Source of the DNA: an uncultured Opitutales bacterium
Lineage (GTDB): Bacteria > Verrucomicrobiota > Verrucomicrobiia > Opitutales > Intestinicryptomonadaceae
Reading direction: 5' to 3'
NCBI GenBank assembly: GCA_900548185.1
Contig: URJJ01000026.1
Location: 1-41,323 of the forward strand
Length of the DNA stretch: 41,323 nucleotides
Part shown: piece by piece, positions 1 through 7,906 of the stretch
How the letters are laid out: each line of letters starts with the position of its first letter
Numbering within the stretch: the stretch's first letter is position 1
Notes under the pieces: model-generated
Seen by the model: the letters and a program-made list of their open reading frames with translations, nothing else
Database searches by the model: none
What the model was told of the DNA's origin: nothing
Program-made: the position numbers and the translations under genes

Positions 1-41
1 TTCTAGCTTCGTCGGCAGCGTCAGATGTGTATAAGAGACAG
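1..41 (+). other. Nextera read-1 adapter (artefact)
   Basis: The contig begins with a few stray bases followed by the Nextera read-1 overhang and the 19-bp mosaic end at 23-41 (begins AGATGTGTATAAG, ends GACAG). This is library adapter, not genome. Open reading frames that begin or end here with the peptide MYKRQ are translations of the adapter. Confidence 0.98.
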
Positions 42-259
42 CCGAAAACCTCCCGAGGGACGCGCCTCAGCACAATGCCGGGCAGCGAGACCGAAAACAG
101 TATCACGCATAAAAACAGGGCCGCGTCGGCAAGACCCATTTTGAAGTCCGTCCGGCGCGGCGGCCGCATGGATTTCAGCCGTGCAAAGCACGCCAGGCAC
201 GCCGCAATCCACAAGGCGGCGACAACGGCTGCGAGAAACGGCGCGGCAAGCCCCGTCAT
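42..259 (-). CDS. Partial integral membrane protein, 3' end cut off
   Basis: This frame opens with an ATG whose ATGA overlaps the pyrC stop codon and stays open to the adapter junction, giving 72 codons of an incomplete protein. Two hydrophobic stretches are visible. The first spans about residues 4-25 (begins GLAAPFLAAVVAAL); a basic loop (RLKSMRPPRRTDFK) follows; the second spans about residues 47-64 (ADAALFLCVILFSV). This indicates a polytopic inner-membrane protein translationally coupled to pyrC. The family cannot be named from this fragment; a CAAX-protease-like (CPBP) or other multi-pass protein is possible but unsupported. Everything downstream is lost at the contig end. Confidence 0.7.
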
Positions 260-1530
260 TCCACTCCGCCTTCGAGGCTGTAAACGCGCCTCCCGCCGAC
301 GTACGTTTCAAGGACGCGCCCGCGGAGCCTTTTGCCGAGCCACGGCGAATTCCGCGAACGGGAAAACGTGCGGCCATAGACGTATTCGGCGTTCCCGTCG
401 ATGAGCGCAAAGTCCGCCGGGGCCCCGGCGGACAGGGTGCCGGCGTCAAACCCCATCAGGCGCGCGGGGTTCAGGCACATCAGCTCAACGAGCCTGCCAA
501 GCCCCATGGCCCCGCCCAGCACGAGCGTTTCGTAGCAGACGCTGAAGGCGGTTTCAAATCCGGTTATGCCGAAGGCCGCGTAGTCGAACTCCTTGTCCTT
601 GTCGTTTACCGAATGGGGGGCGTGGTCGGTTGCGATGACGTCGATAGTCCCGTCGCAAAGGCCGCGAATTATGGACTGGCGGTCCTCCTCCGAGCGCAGG
701 GGCGGATTCATTTTGGCGTTGGTGTCAAATCCGGCCACGGCCGCGTCGGTGAGGGCGATATGGTGGGGGGTGGCCTCTGCGGAAACCCTTATGCCTCGGA
801 GCTTGGCGCGCCTCAGAACGTCAACCGAATAGGCGCTTGAAATGTGCTGCATGTGGACGCGCGCGCCGGTATAGTGGGAAAGGATGACGTTTCGCGCCAC
901 GATGAGGTCCTCGCCTGCGGCCGGCCATCCGGCAAGTCCGAGCCTGCACGACCACTCGCCCTCGTGCACCTGCCCCTTGGAGGTCATCGACGCCTCCTGG
1001 CAGTGGTCCATGACAAGCAGGCCGAACATGTCGGCGTATTCGAGGGCCCGGCGCATGAGGTCGTTGTTTTGCACGCAGCCGCCATCGTCGGTAATCGCCA
1101 CGACGCCCGCCTTTTTGAGAGAGCCTATCGGCGCGAGCTTCTGCCCCGCCCTGCCCTCGGTGATGCAGCCAGTCTGGTAAACCCTGACCCTGGCGCTCTG
1201 CTTCACAAGCTCGTCGATGAGCTTGACTGTCGCCGTATTGTCGACCGGAGGGGTCGTGTTGGGCATTGCCACAACGCTAGTTATCCCCCCGGCCGCCGCA
1301 GCGGCCGTCCCGGTTGCGATGGTCTCCTTTGATGTCTGGCCGGGCTCGCGCAGGTGCGCATGGATGTCCACGATGCCGGGTATCAGGATTTTTCCGGAGG
1401 CGTCCACCGTTTCCGCGCCTCGGGGGGCGGAAGCCGAAAAGACGCCGTTTTCCACAAACAGGTCGCCAACCCCGTCAATCCCGTTTGCGGGGTCGACGAT
1501 GCGCGCGTTTTTAAAAATCAGATTCTTCAT
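256..1530 (-). CDS. pyrC: Dihydroorotase
   Basis: A 424-residue dihydroorotase, which interconverts carbamoyl-aspartate and dihydroorotate in cytosolic de novo pyrimidine synthesis. The amidohydrolase metal ligands are visible: His57 and His59 in DIHAHLREPG, the class I bridging aspartate in TDDGG (148-149), His176 in MDHCQE, His229 in MQHIS and catalytic Asp302 in ATDHAPHS. A start at MKNLIFKNAR is preferred over the longer frame because its ATG overlaps the pyrB stop as ATGA, a typical coupled start. The 3' end overlaps the next membrane-protein gene the same way. The protein has family-typical length with all key residues, so it should be active. Confidence 0.95.
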   Translation of the reverse strand: MKNLIFKNARIVDPANGIDGVGDLFVENGVFSASAPRGAETVDASGKILIPGIVDIHAHLREPGQTSKETIATGTAAAAAGGITSVVAMPNTTPPVDNTATVKLIDELVKQSARVRVYQTGCITEGRAGQKLAPIGSLKKAGVVAITDDGGCVQNNDLMRRALEYADMFGLLVMDHCQEASMTSKGQVHEGEWSCRLGLAGWPAAGEDLIVARNVILSHYTGARVHMQHISSAYSVDVLRRAKLRGIRVSAEATPHHIALTDAAVAGFDTNAKMNPPLRSEEDRQSIIRGLCDGTIDVIATDHAPHSVNDKDKEFDYAAFGITGFETAFSVCYETLVLGGAMGLGRLVELMCLNPARLMGFDAGTLSAGAPADFALIDGNAEYVYGRTFSRSRNSPWLGKRLRGRVLETYVGGRRVYSLEGGVE

Positions 1531-2498
1531 GCGAAAGCCTCCCGTCTCTTTGCCGCAGCCAGGCACAGGTGCAGGACCGCCATGCGCACAGCCACGCCGT
1601 TTGTGACCTGCTCAAGGATGACCGAGCGGCCGGAGTCCGCCAGGTACGTGTCAAGCTCAACCCCCCTGTTTATCGGCCCCGGGTGCATTATTATGGCCCC
1701 CGGCTTGAGCCATTCCTCACGCAGCCGATTTATGCCGAACATGTTCGCGTATTCGGAGACGGACGGAAAATGGTTCGCCCCCTGGCGCTCGTGCTGTATC
1801 CTAAGCAGCATCACTGCGTCGGCGTCCCCGACCGCCTCCCGGGCGTCGAAGCATATGCGCGCCCCGAGCTTTTCAAATTCGCGCGGTATGAGTGTCGCGG
1901 GGCCGGACAGGGTGACTTCGGCCCCCTGCATTTTAAGGCAGCGTATGTTGGAGCGCGCTACGCGGCTGAAAAGTATGTCGCCGAGGATTGTAACCTTTTT
2001 GCCGCGCAGGTCGCGGCCGAAGCGCTCGCGCATGGTGAAGGAATCCAGGAGGGCCTGTGTCGGATGCGCGTGGGCGCCGTCGCCGGCGTTCACGACGGGT
2101 ATGGAGAGCCTTTCTGCCAGATACTGGGCGGCCCCCGCCGCGCTGTGGCGGATTATTATCATGTCGGCCGTTATGGCCTCCAGGTTTTTTGCGGTGTCCT
2201 TCAGCGTTTCGCCCTTGGTGATGGACGAGGCCGAAGAGGCTATCGAAATCACGTTCGCCCCAAGCCTGTGGGCCGCCATTTCAAACGACGTGCGCGTGCG
2301 CGTGCTGGGCTCTAGGAAGAGGTTTACGATGGTGCGCCCCCCCTGAGTCGGAAGCTTGCCGATTTTCGAGACGATGCTCTCCTTGAACACCCCCGCAAGC
2401 TCCATTATTTCCTCAACCTCCCAAAGCGACAAATCCTCTATGCAGGTCAAATCCTTGCGAGACCATTTGAAACCCTTAAGAAACTCTTCTGATGCCAT
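1527..2498 (-). CDS. pyrB: Aspartate carbamoyltransferase catalytic subunit
   Basis: A 323-residue aspartate transcarbamoylase that condenses carbamoyl phosphate with aspartate, the first committed step of pyrimidine synthesis. Signature segments are the carbamoyl-phosphate loop PSTRTRTSFEMAA, HPTQALLD, and HPGPINRGVE near the C-terminus. The start at MASEEFLKGF is chosen because a GGAGG lies 9 nt upstream and because the 37 residues upstream in the same frame are low-complexity and basic, unlike the family. No pyrI regulatory subunit gene is adjacent. It is first in the operon with pyrC and a membrane protein; control probably acts through its own promoter and leader. Confidence 0.95.
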   Translation of the reverse strand: MASEEFLKGFKWSRKDLTCIEDLSLWEVEEIMELAGVFKESIVSKIGKLPTQGGRTIVNLFLEPSTRTRTSFEMAAHRLGANVISIASSASSITKGETLKDTAKNLEAITADMIIIRHSAAGAAQYLAERLSIPVVNAGDGAHAHPTQALLDSFTMRERFGRDLRGKKVTILGDILFSRVARSNIRCLKMQGAEVTLSGPATLIPREFEKLGARICFDAREAVGDADAVMLLRIQHERQGANHFPSVSEYANMFGINRLREEWLKPGAIIMHPGPINRGVELDTYLADSGRSVILEQVTNGVAVRMAVLHLCLAAAKRREAFA

Positions 2499-2516
2499 AT
2501 CGTGCTGCCTCCGCGC

Positions 2517-2562
2517 AATCCCCCGGCCGCGCGCGCGGCGGGCGCAAAAGCCCCGGGGATTT
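2517..2562 (-). promoter_or_regulatory. pyrB leader hairpin
   Basis: The 5' leader of pyrB contains two complementary arms, 2517-2526 and 2553-2561 (about nine pairs with one bulge: AATCCCC.. against ..GGGGATT), separated by a GC-rich loop. The hairpin ends just before the Shine-Dalgarno GGAGG of pyrB. It could influence translation or act as an attenuator, but no U-run follows it, so premature termination is not supported. Function is inferred from position only. Confidence 0.4.
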
Positions 2563-2581
2563 CGCAACTGTTTTAGGAAGG

Positions 2582-2609
2582 TTTTTATCCCGCCCCCCAC
2601 CCAAGTCAA
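2582..2609 (-). promoter_or_regulatory. Candidate sigma-70 promoter of pyrB operon
   Basis: On the minus strand TTGACT (2609-2604) and TAAAAA (2587-2582) are separated by 16 bp, giving a predicted start near 2575 and an untranslated leader of roughly 75 nt. It lies between the terminator of the upstream gene (2660-2694) and the pyrB start, exactly where a promoter is needed. Confidence 0.5.
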
Positions 2610-2659
2610 GAGTATTTCCCAAATGCTCGCGCCGGGCGCCCCGAATGCCGCGCGGACGC

Positions 2660-2694
2660 AAAAAGGCCCGGCCGGGAAAACCGGCTCGGGCCTT
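2660..2694 (-). terminator. Rho-independent terminator after HEAT-repeat gene
   Basis: Read on the minus strand, AGGCCCGAGCCGG and CCGGCCGGGCCT form a strong GC stem with a short TTTTC loop, followed by TTTTT. It sits about 20 bp past the stop codon of the HEAT-repeat gene and separates it from pyrB. Confidence 0.85.
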
Positions 2695-2714
2695 CGCAGC
2701 AGAAGCGGCGGGCG

Positions 2715-4934
2715 CTACTTCATGAGGCTCACCTCGTGAATGCTCCAGTAGCCCCCCTGGGCCTTGGTGTTCACGATGCAGATAGCCTTCAGGTTCTGCG
2801 GCTTTTCAAACTCGATGACATCCTTGCCGTTTTCCTTGCCGTATTTGACGGCGAGCTTTCGCATGTTGTCCATGCTGTCGCCGCCAAACACCATGGGGGC
2901 CTGCACGCGGTCGCCGCCGGACGAGCCGAGCAGAAGCTCGACGCCCTTGAGGGTCTCGGCCTTGGGCAGCTCGAACATGACGCCCATTCCGGGAGTGCGC
3001 GAACCGGAGGAATCCCAGCGGGTGCCGATGTCGCCGTCGAATGCGTTTTTGAGGTTGCCGTTGTTGTGGGTGGCCTTCCCCTTTATGCCGTTTTTGAAGG
3101 TCGAAACCTGGGAGTCGCCGAAATTGGGCATCTCAATCATGTTTATGAGGTTGCGCTCCATGTCGTTCGAGGCGGTCTGGGATATGTACTTTATCATCGG
3201 GGACTCGCGCATGTTGTTGAGCTTCAGGATGGAAACCATCGTGGCGCGTATCTTTGCCTTGTTCGCCCCGTCGGCCTTTTCAAGTTTTTTCAGGGATTCA
3301 AAGGCGTTTTCGTTCGTCCAGTTCCCGAATTCGCGAAGAGCCTCGTTCTTGAACCCGGCCATGTAGGCCGAAGCCAGGAACTCTGCCGCGTCGGCACCTC
3401 CGTAGGGGGCCGCAAAACGCAGGAAAAAGCCCTTTGTTTTGGCGTCCTTTGCGAGGTTGTACTGCGCGACCGCAGCCTTGAACATTTCGGGGGTGCATGC
3501 TACGCGCGACGCGCCAACCATCAGCCTCTGGGCGGCGGAAACCACCGGGGCGTCCTTGAAGCCGGGGTACATTCCGGCGACCTTTACAAACACGTCGGAA
3601 CTCTTGGCCTGGGCCGTGCCGAGGGCCTTGAGGGCCTGGACCTTCGAGGCGGGGTCCCCGTCTGCTACCTCCTTGAGGAGGACGTCCATGGCCGAGGACG
3701 AATCGAGGTTGTCGAGGGCGGCTGCCACGAGCGACTGGACTTCGGGCGAGCCGTTCTGCGCCGCTGCGTTGAGCTTCACGACCTTGTTTTCGGCGGGAAT
3801 GGCCGTTATGTAATAGGCCGCGCGCTTTGCCGCGCGCTTGTCGTAGAGGGGCGCGAAGGAGAGAAGCTTTGCGTAATCCTTGTCGCTTCCCATCTTGGAG
3901 GCGGCGTTGGTGACAGCTTCAGCCAGGTCCGAAGACTTGGGCGAAAGCTTTATGATTTCGTCATACCCCTCGCCGCGCGCGGTCAGCGCCTCGACCATCA
4001 GAACCTGGAGCGGCTCGTCGAGCGAGGCCAGCGAAAGAAACGCCGGTATCTTGACGCTCTTGTTGCGCTTTACGACGTCGATTGCGGCGATAGTGAAGTC
4101 CGCAGAGGCCGGGGCCGGAGCCTTTCCGCGCCTCACGAGGTTCGCGTAGGCGGCAATCTTGACTCCAAGAAGGGCGTTCTTGTCGTTTAATATCTCCGAA
4201 CATACGCCGTCCATGACAGCCGGCTTGGCCTTTGCGGCCGCAGTGAAGAGGGCTTCGGCGAGCGACTGCTTGAGTGCGCCGTCAGAGGCCTTTTTATAGG
4301 CTTCAAAGAGAGCCTTTACCGCGGGGTCCCCGCCAAGGCGCGAAAGCGCGTTCATAGATGCGTAGGTCATCTGGGAATCCCTGAAGCCGGACGACATCTG
4401 GGCCTTCATGGCGGCGAGGATTTCGGCCCCGCCCTCGCCCCTGTACCCGAGGGCCGTCACGGCCCCGGCGGCCACGTAGCCGCACTTGGACTTGGCGAGC
4501 TTCAAAAGGGCGTCCTTTGCGGACTTGTCCTCGGAAACGCCTATCGCGGTTACAAGCCTGTCAATCCAGGGCTTGTTTTCGGCCTTGGCGCAGTTCTTTA
4601 CGACAATTTCCGCCACGGCGTTTGCGGAATTCTGGATGCCGCAGATTTCAAGCGTCTGGGCGAGAAGCAGCTTGTAGCGCTGGTTCCCGGCCAGCGACTG
4701 GAGCTCGGAGACCGCCTTCTTTTCGATTTCGGCGGCCTGGGCCCTGTCTGCGGTGCCGGTCCTGTAAACGGAATAGATGTAGTGTTCGAGCGGGCGCTCG
4801 CCCTCGCCCCAGTTGTAGGAGCGCATCTTTTCCATGTTGGCTGTTATTTCCGCCGCCGTGAGCTTGTCGGAGTTTGACTGGGCGAACGCCTGGAGCGAAG
4901 CCAGAAGGCAGAGTGAAAGCAATAGTTTCTTCAT
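2715..4934 (-). CDS. Secreted HEAT-repeat protein with C-terminal discoidin-like domain
   Basis: A 739-residue exported protein. An N-terminal signal peptide (MKKLLLSLCLLASLQAFAQ, cleavage near AFA-QS) is followed by about 550 residues of alanine/lysine-rich helical repeats of HEAT type. The last roughly 125 residues resemble an F5/8 type C (discoidin) module: NAFDGDIGTRWDSS, a central VELLLGSS and a terminal GGYWSIHEVSLMK. Such modules usually bind carbohydrate or extracellular ligands. A clear Shine-Dalgarno (AGGGAGAA) precedes the start. The gene lies 22 bp behind a Tat-exported oxidoreductase and ends at a strong terminator, so the two form one transcript and may act together in the periplasm. 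The precise function is unknown. Confidence 0.85.
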   Translation of the reverse strand: MKKLLLSLCLLASLQAFAQSNSDKLTAAEITANMEKMRSYNWGEGERPLEHYIYSVYRTGTADRAQAAEIEKKAVSELQSLAGNQRYKLLLAQTLEICGIQNSANAVAEIVVKNCAKAENKPWIDRLVTAIGVSEDKSAKDALLKLAKSKCGYVAAGAVTALGYRGEGGAEILAAMKAQMSSGFRDSQMTYASMNALSRLGGDPAVKALFEAYKKASDGALKQSLAEALFTAAAKAKPAVMDGVCSEILNDKNALLGVKIAAYANLVRRGKAPAPASADFTIAAIDVVKRNKSVKIPAFLSLASLDEPLQVLMVEALTARGEGYDEIIKLSPKSSDLAEAVTNAASKMGSDKDYAKLLSFAPLYDKRAAKRAAYYITAIPAENKVVKLNAAAQNGSPEVQSLVAAALDNLDSSSAMDVLLKEVADGDPASKVQALKALGTAQAKSSDVFVKVAGMYPGFKDAPVVSAAQRLMVGASRVACTPEMFKAAVAQYNLAKDAKTKGFFLRFAAPYGGADAAEFLASAYMAGFKNEALREFGNWTNENAFESLKKLEKADGANKAKIRATMVSILKLNNMRESPMIKYISQTASNDMERNLINMIEMPNFGDSQVSTFKNGIKGKATHNNGNLKNAFDGDIGTRWDSSGSRTPGMGVMFELPKAETLKGVELLLGSSGGDRVQAPMVFGGDSMDNMRKLAVKYGKENGKDVIEFEKPQNLKAICIVNTKAQGGYWSIHEVSLMK

Positions 4935-4956
4935 CTGAAATAATTCTCCCTTTTTG

Positions 4957-6291
4957 TTAGCAGACGGCCCACTGGCCGCGTTCGGTGCGCGAGAGGAACC
5001 TGTCGGCCTCGGCGTCGTTTACGAACTTTTCCTTCCGCCAGTCCCATTCGAGGCTGCGGCCGAGATTGTGGGCGATGTTGCCCAGAATGCACACCGAGCA
5101 GCTAGAGTGCCCAACTTCTACGGGCGCTGCGAGGGGAGTCCCGTTTAGCACGGCGCTGAAGAAGTTGTCGCGGTGGTTTTCGGCGTCGAGAAGGGCGATG
5201 TCGCCGTCCTGCTGGCGCGAGGATGCAAAGTGGGCCTTGTCGGACCAGAACCCGTCGCGCGAAGCCGCTATTATGGCTTCGGTGCCGACGAACGTCAAGC
5301 CGCCGCCGATGTAGCGGGGAGCCTTGGGGTGGTCGCCCTTGTACATGGGCACGCCGTTTTCCATGACGTACTTGTACTGGCGCCAGTAATTGTGGCCGGG
5401 AAGGTCGCCCTTGTCGGAAACCTCGATGTACTTCGGGCCCTTGCCGTCCATTCCGAGGCCCCACATGGCGATGTCAAACTGGTGCGCCCCCCAGTCAGCC
5501 TGCGAGCCGTTTCCGTAGTCGAGGTGGTGGCGCCAGGAGTTCCATCCGTGGTCGTAGGGCCTGGCGGGATTGAACTTGGGCAGGAGCTGGCTGGAATAGG
5601 GGTTGAGGGCGGAAGGCCCGCACCACATGTCCCAGTCGATTCCTTCGGGCAGCGGCTCCTCCTTGAAGTTGCGGGGCGTCGCGTTGCCGGGGCTGACCCC
5701 GACCCAGACCTCCTTGATTTCGCCCGCGTAGCCGTTTCGCACAAGCTGGGCGGCGCGCTTGAAAGACGGCGTGCAGCGCTGCTGGGAGCCCACCTGGAAC
5801 GGAACGCCCGTGCGCTTGACAGCCTCCACAACCCTGCGGCCCTCCTCTATCGTGAAAGTGAGGGGCTTTTCGCAGTACACGGCCTTGCCGGCGTTCGCCG
5901 CGGCGATGGCGGGAATCGCGTGCCAGTGGTCGGGGGTCGCGATGAGAACCGCGTCGATTGACGGGTCGGCCAGAAGCTCGCGGAAATCGCCGTAAGTCCT
6001 GACTTCGGGCCCAGCGGCGCCGCGCTTTTTGTAGCCGTCTTCAATGCGGGACTTCTGGTAGTCGCGGCGAGCCTTGTCGACGTCGCAGACCGCGACGATG
6101 CGGCACTGGTCATTGTGTATCATGCCGCCTATGTGGCCGTCTGCCATCTTGCCGCAGCCGATGACGCCCAGGTTGATTCTCCCGTTTGACGACACGCAGT
6201 TGCGCGCAAACAGGTTCGACGCAAGCAGAATGCCCGCCCCGCCGAGGGCCGCCCCCTTGAGGAACTCCCTTCTTGAATATGTTTTTTTCAT
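4957..6291 (-). CDS. Tat-exported Gfo/Idh/MocA family oxidoreductase
   Basis: A 444-residue NAD(P)-dependent oxidoreductase-family protein. The N-terminus carries a twin-arginine signal (SRREFLKGAALGGAG), implying folded export with bound cofactor. The Rossmann fold begins with INLGVIGCGKMADGH, and the family hallmark ATPDHWHAI...GKAVYCEKPLT includes the conserved EKP lysine. The start was set at MKKTYSRREF because the 81 upstream in-frame residues do not resemble the family and would place the Tat motif internally. There is no clear Shine-Dalgarno. Family members oxidise sugars or sugar derivatives; the substrate cannot be told from sequence. It is first in a two-gene unit with the HEAT/discoidin protein. 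Confidence 0.9.
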   Translation of the reverse strand: MKKTYSRREFLKGAALGGAGILLASNLFARNCVSSNGRINLGVIGCGKMADGHIGGMIHNDQCRIVAVCDVDKARRDYQKSRIEDGYKKRGAAGPEVRTYGDFRELLADPSIDAVLIATPDHWHAIPAIAAANAGKAVYCEKPLTFTIEEGRRVVEAVKRTGVPFQVGSQQRCTPSFKRAAQLVRNGYAGEIKEVWVGVSPGNATPRNFKEEPLPEGIDWDMWCGPSALNPYSSQLLPKFNPARPYDHGWNSWRHHLDYGNGSQADWGAHQFDIAMWGLGMDGKGPKYIEVSDKGDLPGHNYWRQYKYVMENGVPMYKGDHPKAPRYIGGGLTFVGTEAIIAASRDGFWSDKAHFASSRQQDGDIALLDAENHRDNFFSAVLNGTPLAAPVEVGHSSCSVCILGNIAHNLGRSLEWDWRKEKFVNDAEADRFLSRTERGQWAVC

Positions 6292-7099
6292 TTTGCGATA
6301 TCTAGTGCGTTGTTTGTTGAAAGCGTGAATTCGCGACGAAAAGTTCCTCCCAGAACACACCCCGGCGGATACCGGCAAAAACGCCAAACTTGCGCCGGAG
6401 CTTCCCCATCGAAAAGACGCTTGAAGTAAATAAAGGTCTAAAATACCCATCCGCTCCTGCAAATCAAGTTTTTTATAAGACAGTAAAAACGAGGCGCCGT
6501 TCCATAAAAATCGGCCACATGCAAATATGCGCACCTCACCCCACTACGCCGCCCGGCTTGGGAAAAATCCCGCACGAAACGGAAAGGCGCCCGCCGGACG
6601 CGCTCCGGAAACGCAGCGCACGCGCGGCGCAAAAAAGGGCCCGCATTCAAAAAAATACGCCGAGGCACATAAATCACATAAAAAATAAAATATTCCGCCC
6701 GAATAGAGAACTATAAAAGCACAATAAATGCGCATTAAAAGGCTAAAAAAAAGATTGAGCGATACCCCTGTGGAGCTATCAACAAGCGGATATTCGCCGG
6801 TCAATCCAAGCGCGGCCTTCCCAGTCGACATTCGGAATCTTTATATATTTTTCCAATAAAAAAAGCCCAAGTGTGCCCCCCTGCATAAAAATCTCGCATC
6901 GCATTCGCAGGCTTTGCGGAAGCCCAACCGTAAAAAATGCTCCGCAAAGTTCCGCATTAAATCGTCCCAAGTTTGGAGAAAAACGACCTAAGCCATGATT
7001 GCGATACAAATGCTACATAAAATCATAACTACCGATTTATAAGCAATTTTTGAAATATTTAATTGTAAAAAGAAAATTACGCCAATTTACTTTGAACCC
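6292..7099. other. 808-bp gene-free, AT-rich region
   Basis: No convincing coding sequence is seen on either strand; short open frames here lack starts, family resemblance or consistent composition. The stretch 6650-7090 is visibly AT-richer than the core genes. It must hold the promoter of the minus-strand oxidoreductase gene: TTGATT and TATTTT spaced by 16 bp on the minus strand (about 6472-6445) are a weak candidate. It also holds the 5' region of the plus-strand 89-residue gene. It forms the left part of the accessory island. Confidence 0.6.
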
Positions 7100-7369
7100 A
7101 TGAAAAAAGAAATCACACCGAGTGATACAGGCAACGTATATGTAAGACGCGGCATAACGCTTTCCCCGTTTGTTGACGAGACCGCCTCCCGCGAATCAAA
7201 GCGCCTCTTTTCGGGGAATTATTCAGCTTTTGTGGCACATGCCATCCTCTTTTACGTCCACGGGCAAAAATGCCAGTCAGACGACAAGGTGAGCGTCGAT
7301 ATAGACAATGTAAACACCACGCAGTCGGGGGCGGGAAACAGCCAGACTGTGGTAAACAGCCGTTCATAA
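7100..7369 (+). CDS. Small candidate ribbon-helix-helix protein
   Basis: An 89-residue open frame with an ATG start but no evident Shine-Dalgarno. Residues 13-55 can be read as a ribbon-helix-helix fold: a short strand VRRGITLSP, a first helix FVDETASRESKRLF, a turn SGNYS, and a second helix SAFVAHAILFYVHG. The GN-S-AFV turn resembles MetJ/Arc-type regulators from plasmids and integrative elements. The C-terminal 30 residues (DDKVSVDIDNVNTTQSG..) look disordered. It sits beside an integrase remnant, so an origin in a mobile element is likely. It could also be a chance open frame; the assignment rests on pattern alone. Confidence 0.45.
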   Translation: MKKEITPSDTGNVYVRRGITLSPFVDETASRESKRLFSGNYSAFVAHAILFYVHGQKCQSDDKVSVDIDNVNTTQSGAGNSQTVVNSRS

Positions 7370-7455
7370 ATACCCGGCTTTGTCTGTCCGTCCGTCCGCC
7401 ACTCCCTACCACCCACCGCGCGGACAATGGATATTGGAGTTTATGCCAAGACTTC

Positions 7456-7492
7456 CCCCGTTTGTTTGAATTGAAAAATACGACAAACGGGA
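7456..7492. repeat. 9-bp inverted repeat
   Basis: CCCGTTTGT and ACAAACGGG form a perfect 9-bp inverted repeat around an AT-rich spacer of about 18 bp. There is no T-run immediately after it. It may be a recombination or regulator site left from the decayed element; no function can be assigned. Confidence 0.4.
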
Positions 7493-7763
7493 CAAGGGGG
7501 ATTTTGCGGTTTTAAAACCGTTTTTTTTATGCCCCCGCGTTGCCGCAGTTATAATCCCAAATGCCCGGCAATTTGTGGAAACTGCTCAAGCGGTACAAAT
7601 CTCCAAACCCCACAAAATTAGCGGCGTTAAAATCACACATGACGCCCTGCGCCATTTATTTGCAACCTGCCATTTGAGCCGTTGCCGGGCCGCCGACAAG
7701 ACCGCCCTCTTAATGCGCCGCATCCCCACTCAGCAGCTTTGGAGCGCCTATCTTGATGAATAA
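7470..7763 (+). pseudogene. Tyrosine recombinase (integrase) C-terminal remnant
   Basis: An open frame of about 97 codons without a proper start ends at a TAA and carries C-terminal features of a phage-type integrase. These are a segment VIIPNARQFVETA that resembles the linker before box II, then THDALRHLFATCHL (box II, with the conserved Arg and RHxFAT pattern), and finally QQLWSAYLDE with the nucleophilic tyrosine. The usual LGH motif is replaced by LLMRRIP, and the entire N-terminal part with the first catalytic arginine is missing. It is therefore read as an inactive remnant of an integrated element. Verrucomicrobial integrases often show N/D-ALRH at box II, which fits. Confidence 0.6.
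7507..7528 (+). terminator. Palindrome plus T8, possible intrinsic terminator
   Basis: A 14-bp perfect palindrome (CGGTTTTAAAACCG) is followed immediately by eight T residues on the plus strand. The loop would be very tight, so it is a weak terminator at best. It lies about 140 bp after the 89-residue gene and within the integrase remnant's frame. Confidence 0.4.
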
Positions 7764-7845
7764 ACTTCCGAGGGCGAGGGGCGGGAATACTTTTCAATCG
7801 TCCCTTCGGCGGAATAACGTCTAATCATCCTCGAAATATTAGAAA

Positions 7846-7881
7846 CAAAAAGCGTTGCTTCCTATCGATTGGAAGCAACGC
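7846..7881 (-). terminator. Rho-independent terminator after RHH-like gene
   Basis: On the minus strand GCGTTGCTTCC and GGAAGCAACGC form a perfect 11-bp stem with an 8-nt loop, followed by TTTTTGTTTCT. It lies about 25 bp past the stop codon of the 164-residue gene and clearly ends that transcript. Confidence 0.9.
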
Positions 7882-7906
7882 ATTGAGACAAGAGCAGGCC
7901 GGGACT

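Noticed and set aside
21..449. Minus-strand frame of 142 codons crossing pyrC and the adapter
   Set aside because: It is antisense/out of frame to pyrC and its end derives from adapter sequence.
2736..4190. 484-codon plus-strand frame opposite the HEAT gene
   Set aside because: It is a long antisense open frame caused by high GC and repetitive codon use; it lacks a start context and shows no domain.
7561..7677. MPGNLWKLLKRYKS peptide as an integrase segment in a second frame, implying a frameshift
   Set aside because: The adjacent frame stays open from 7470 and already gives a coherent integrase linker (VIIPNARQFVETA) leading to box II, so the resemblance is chance.
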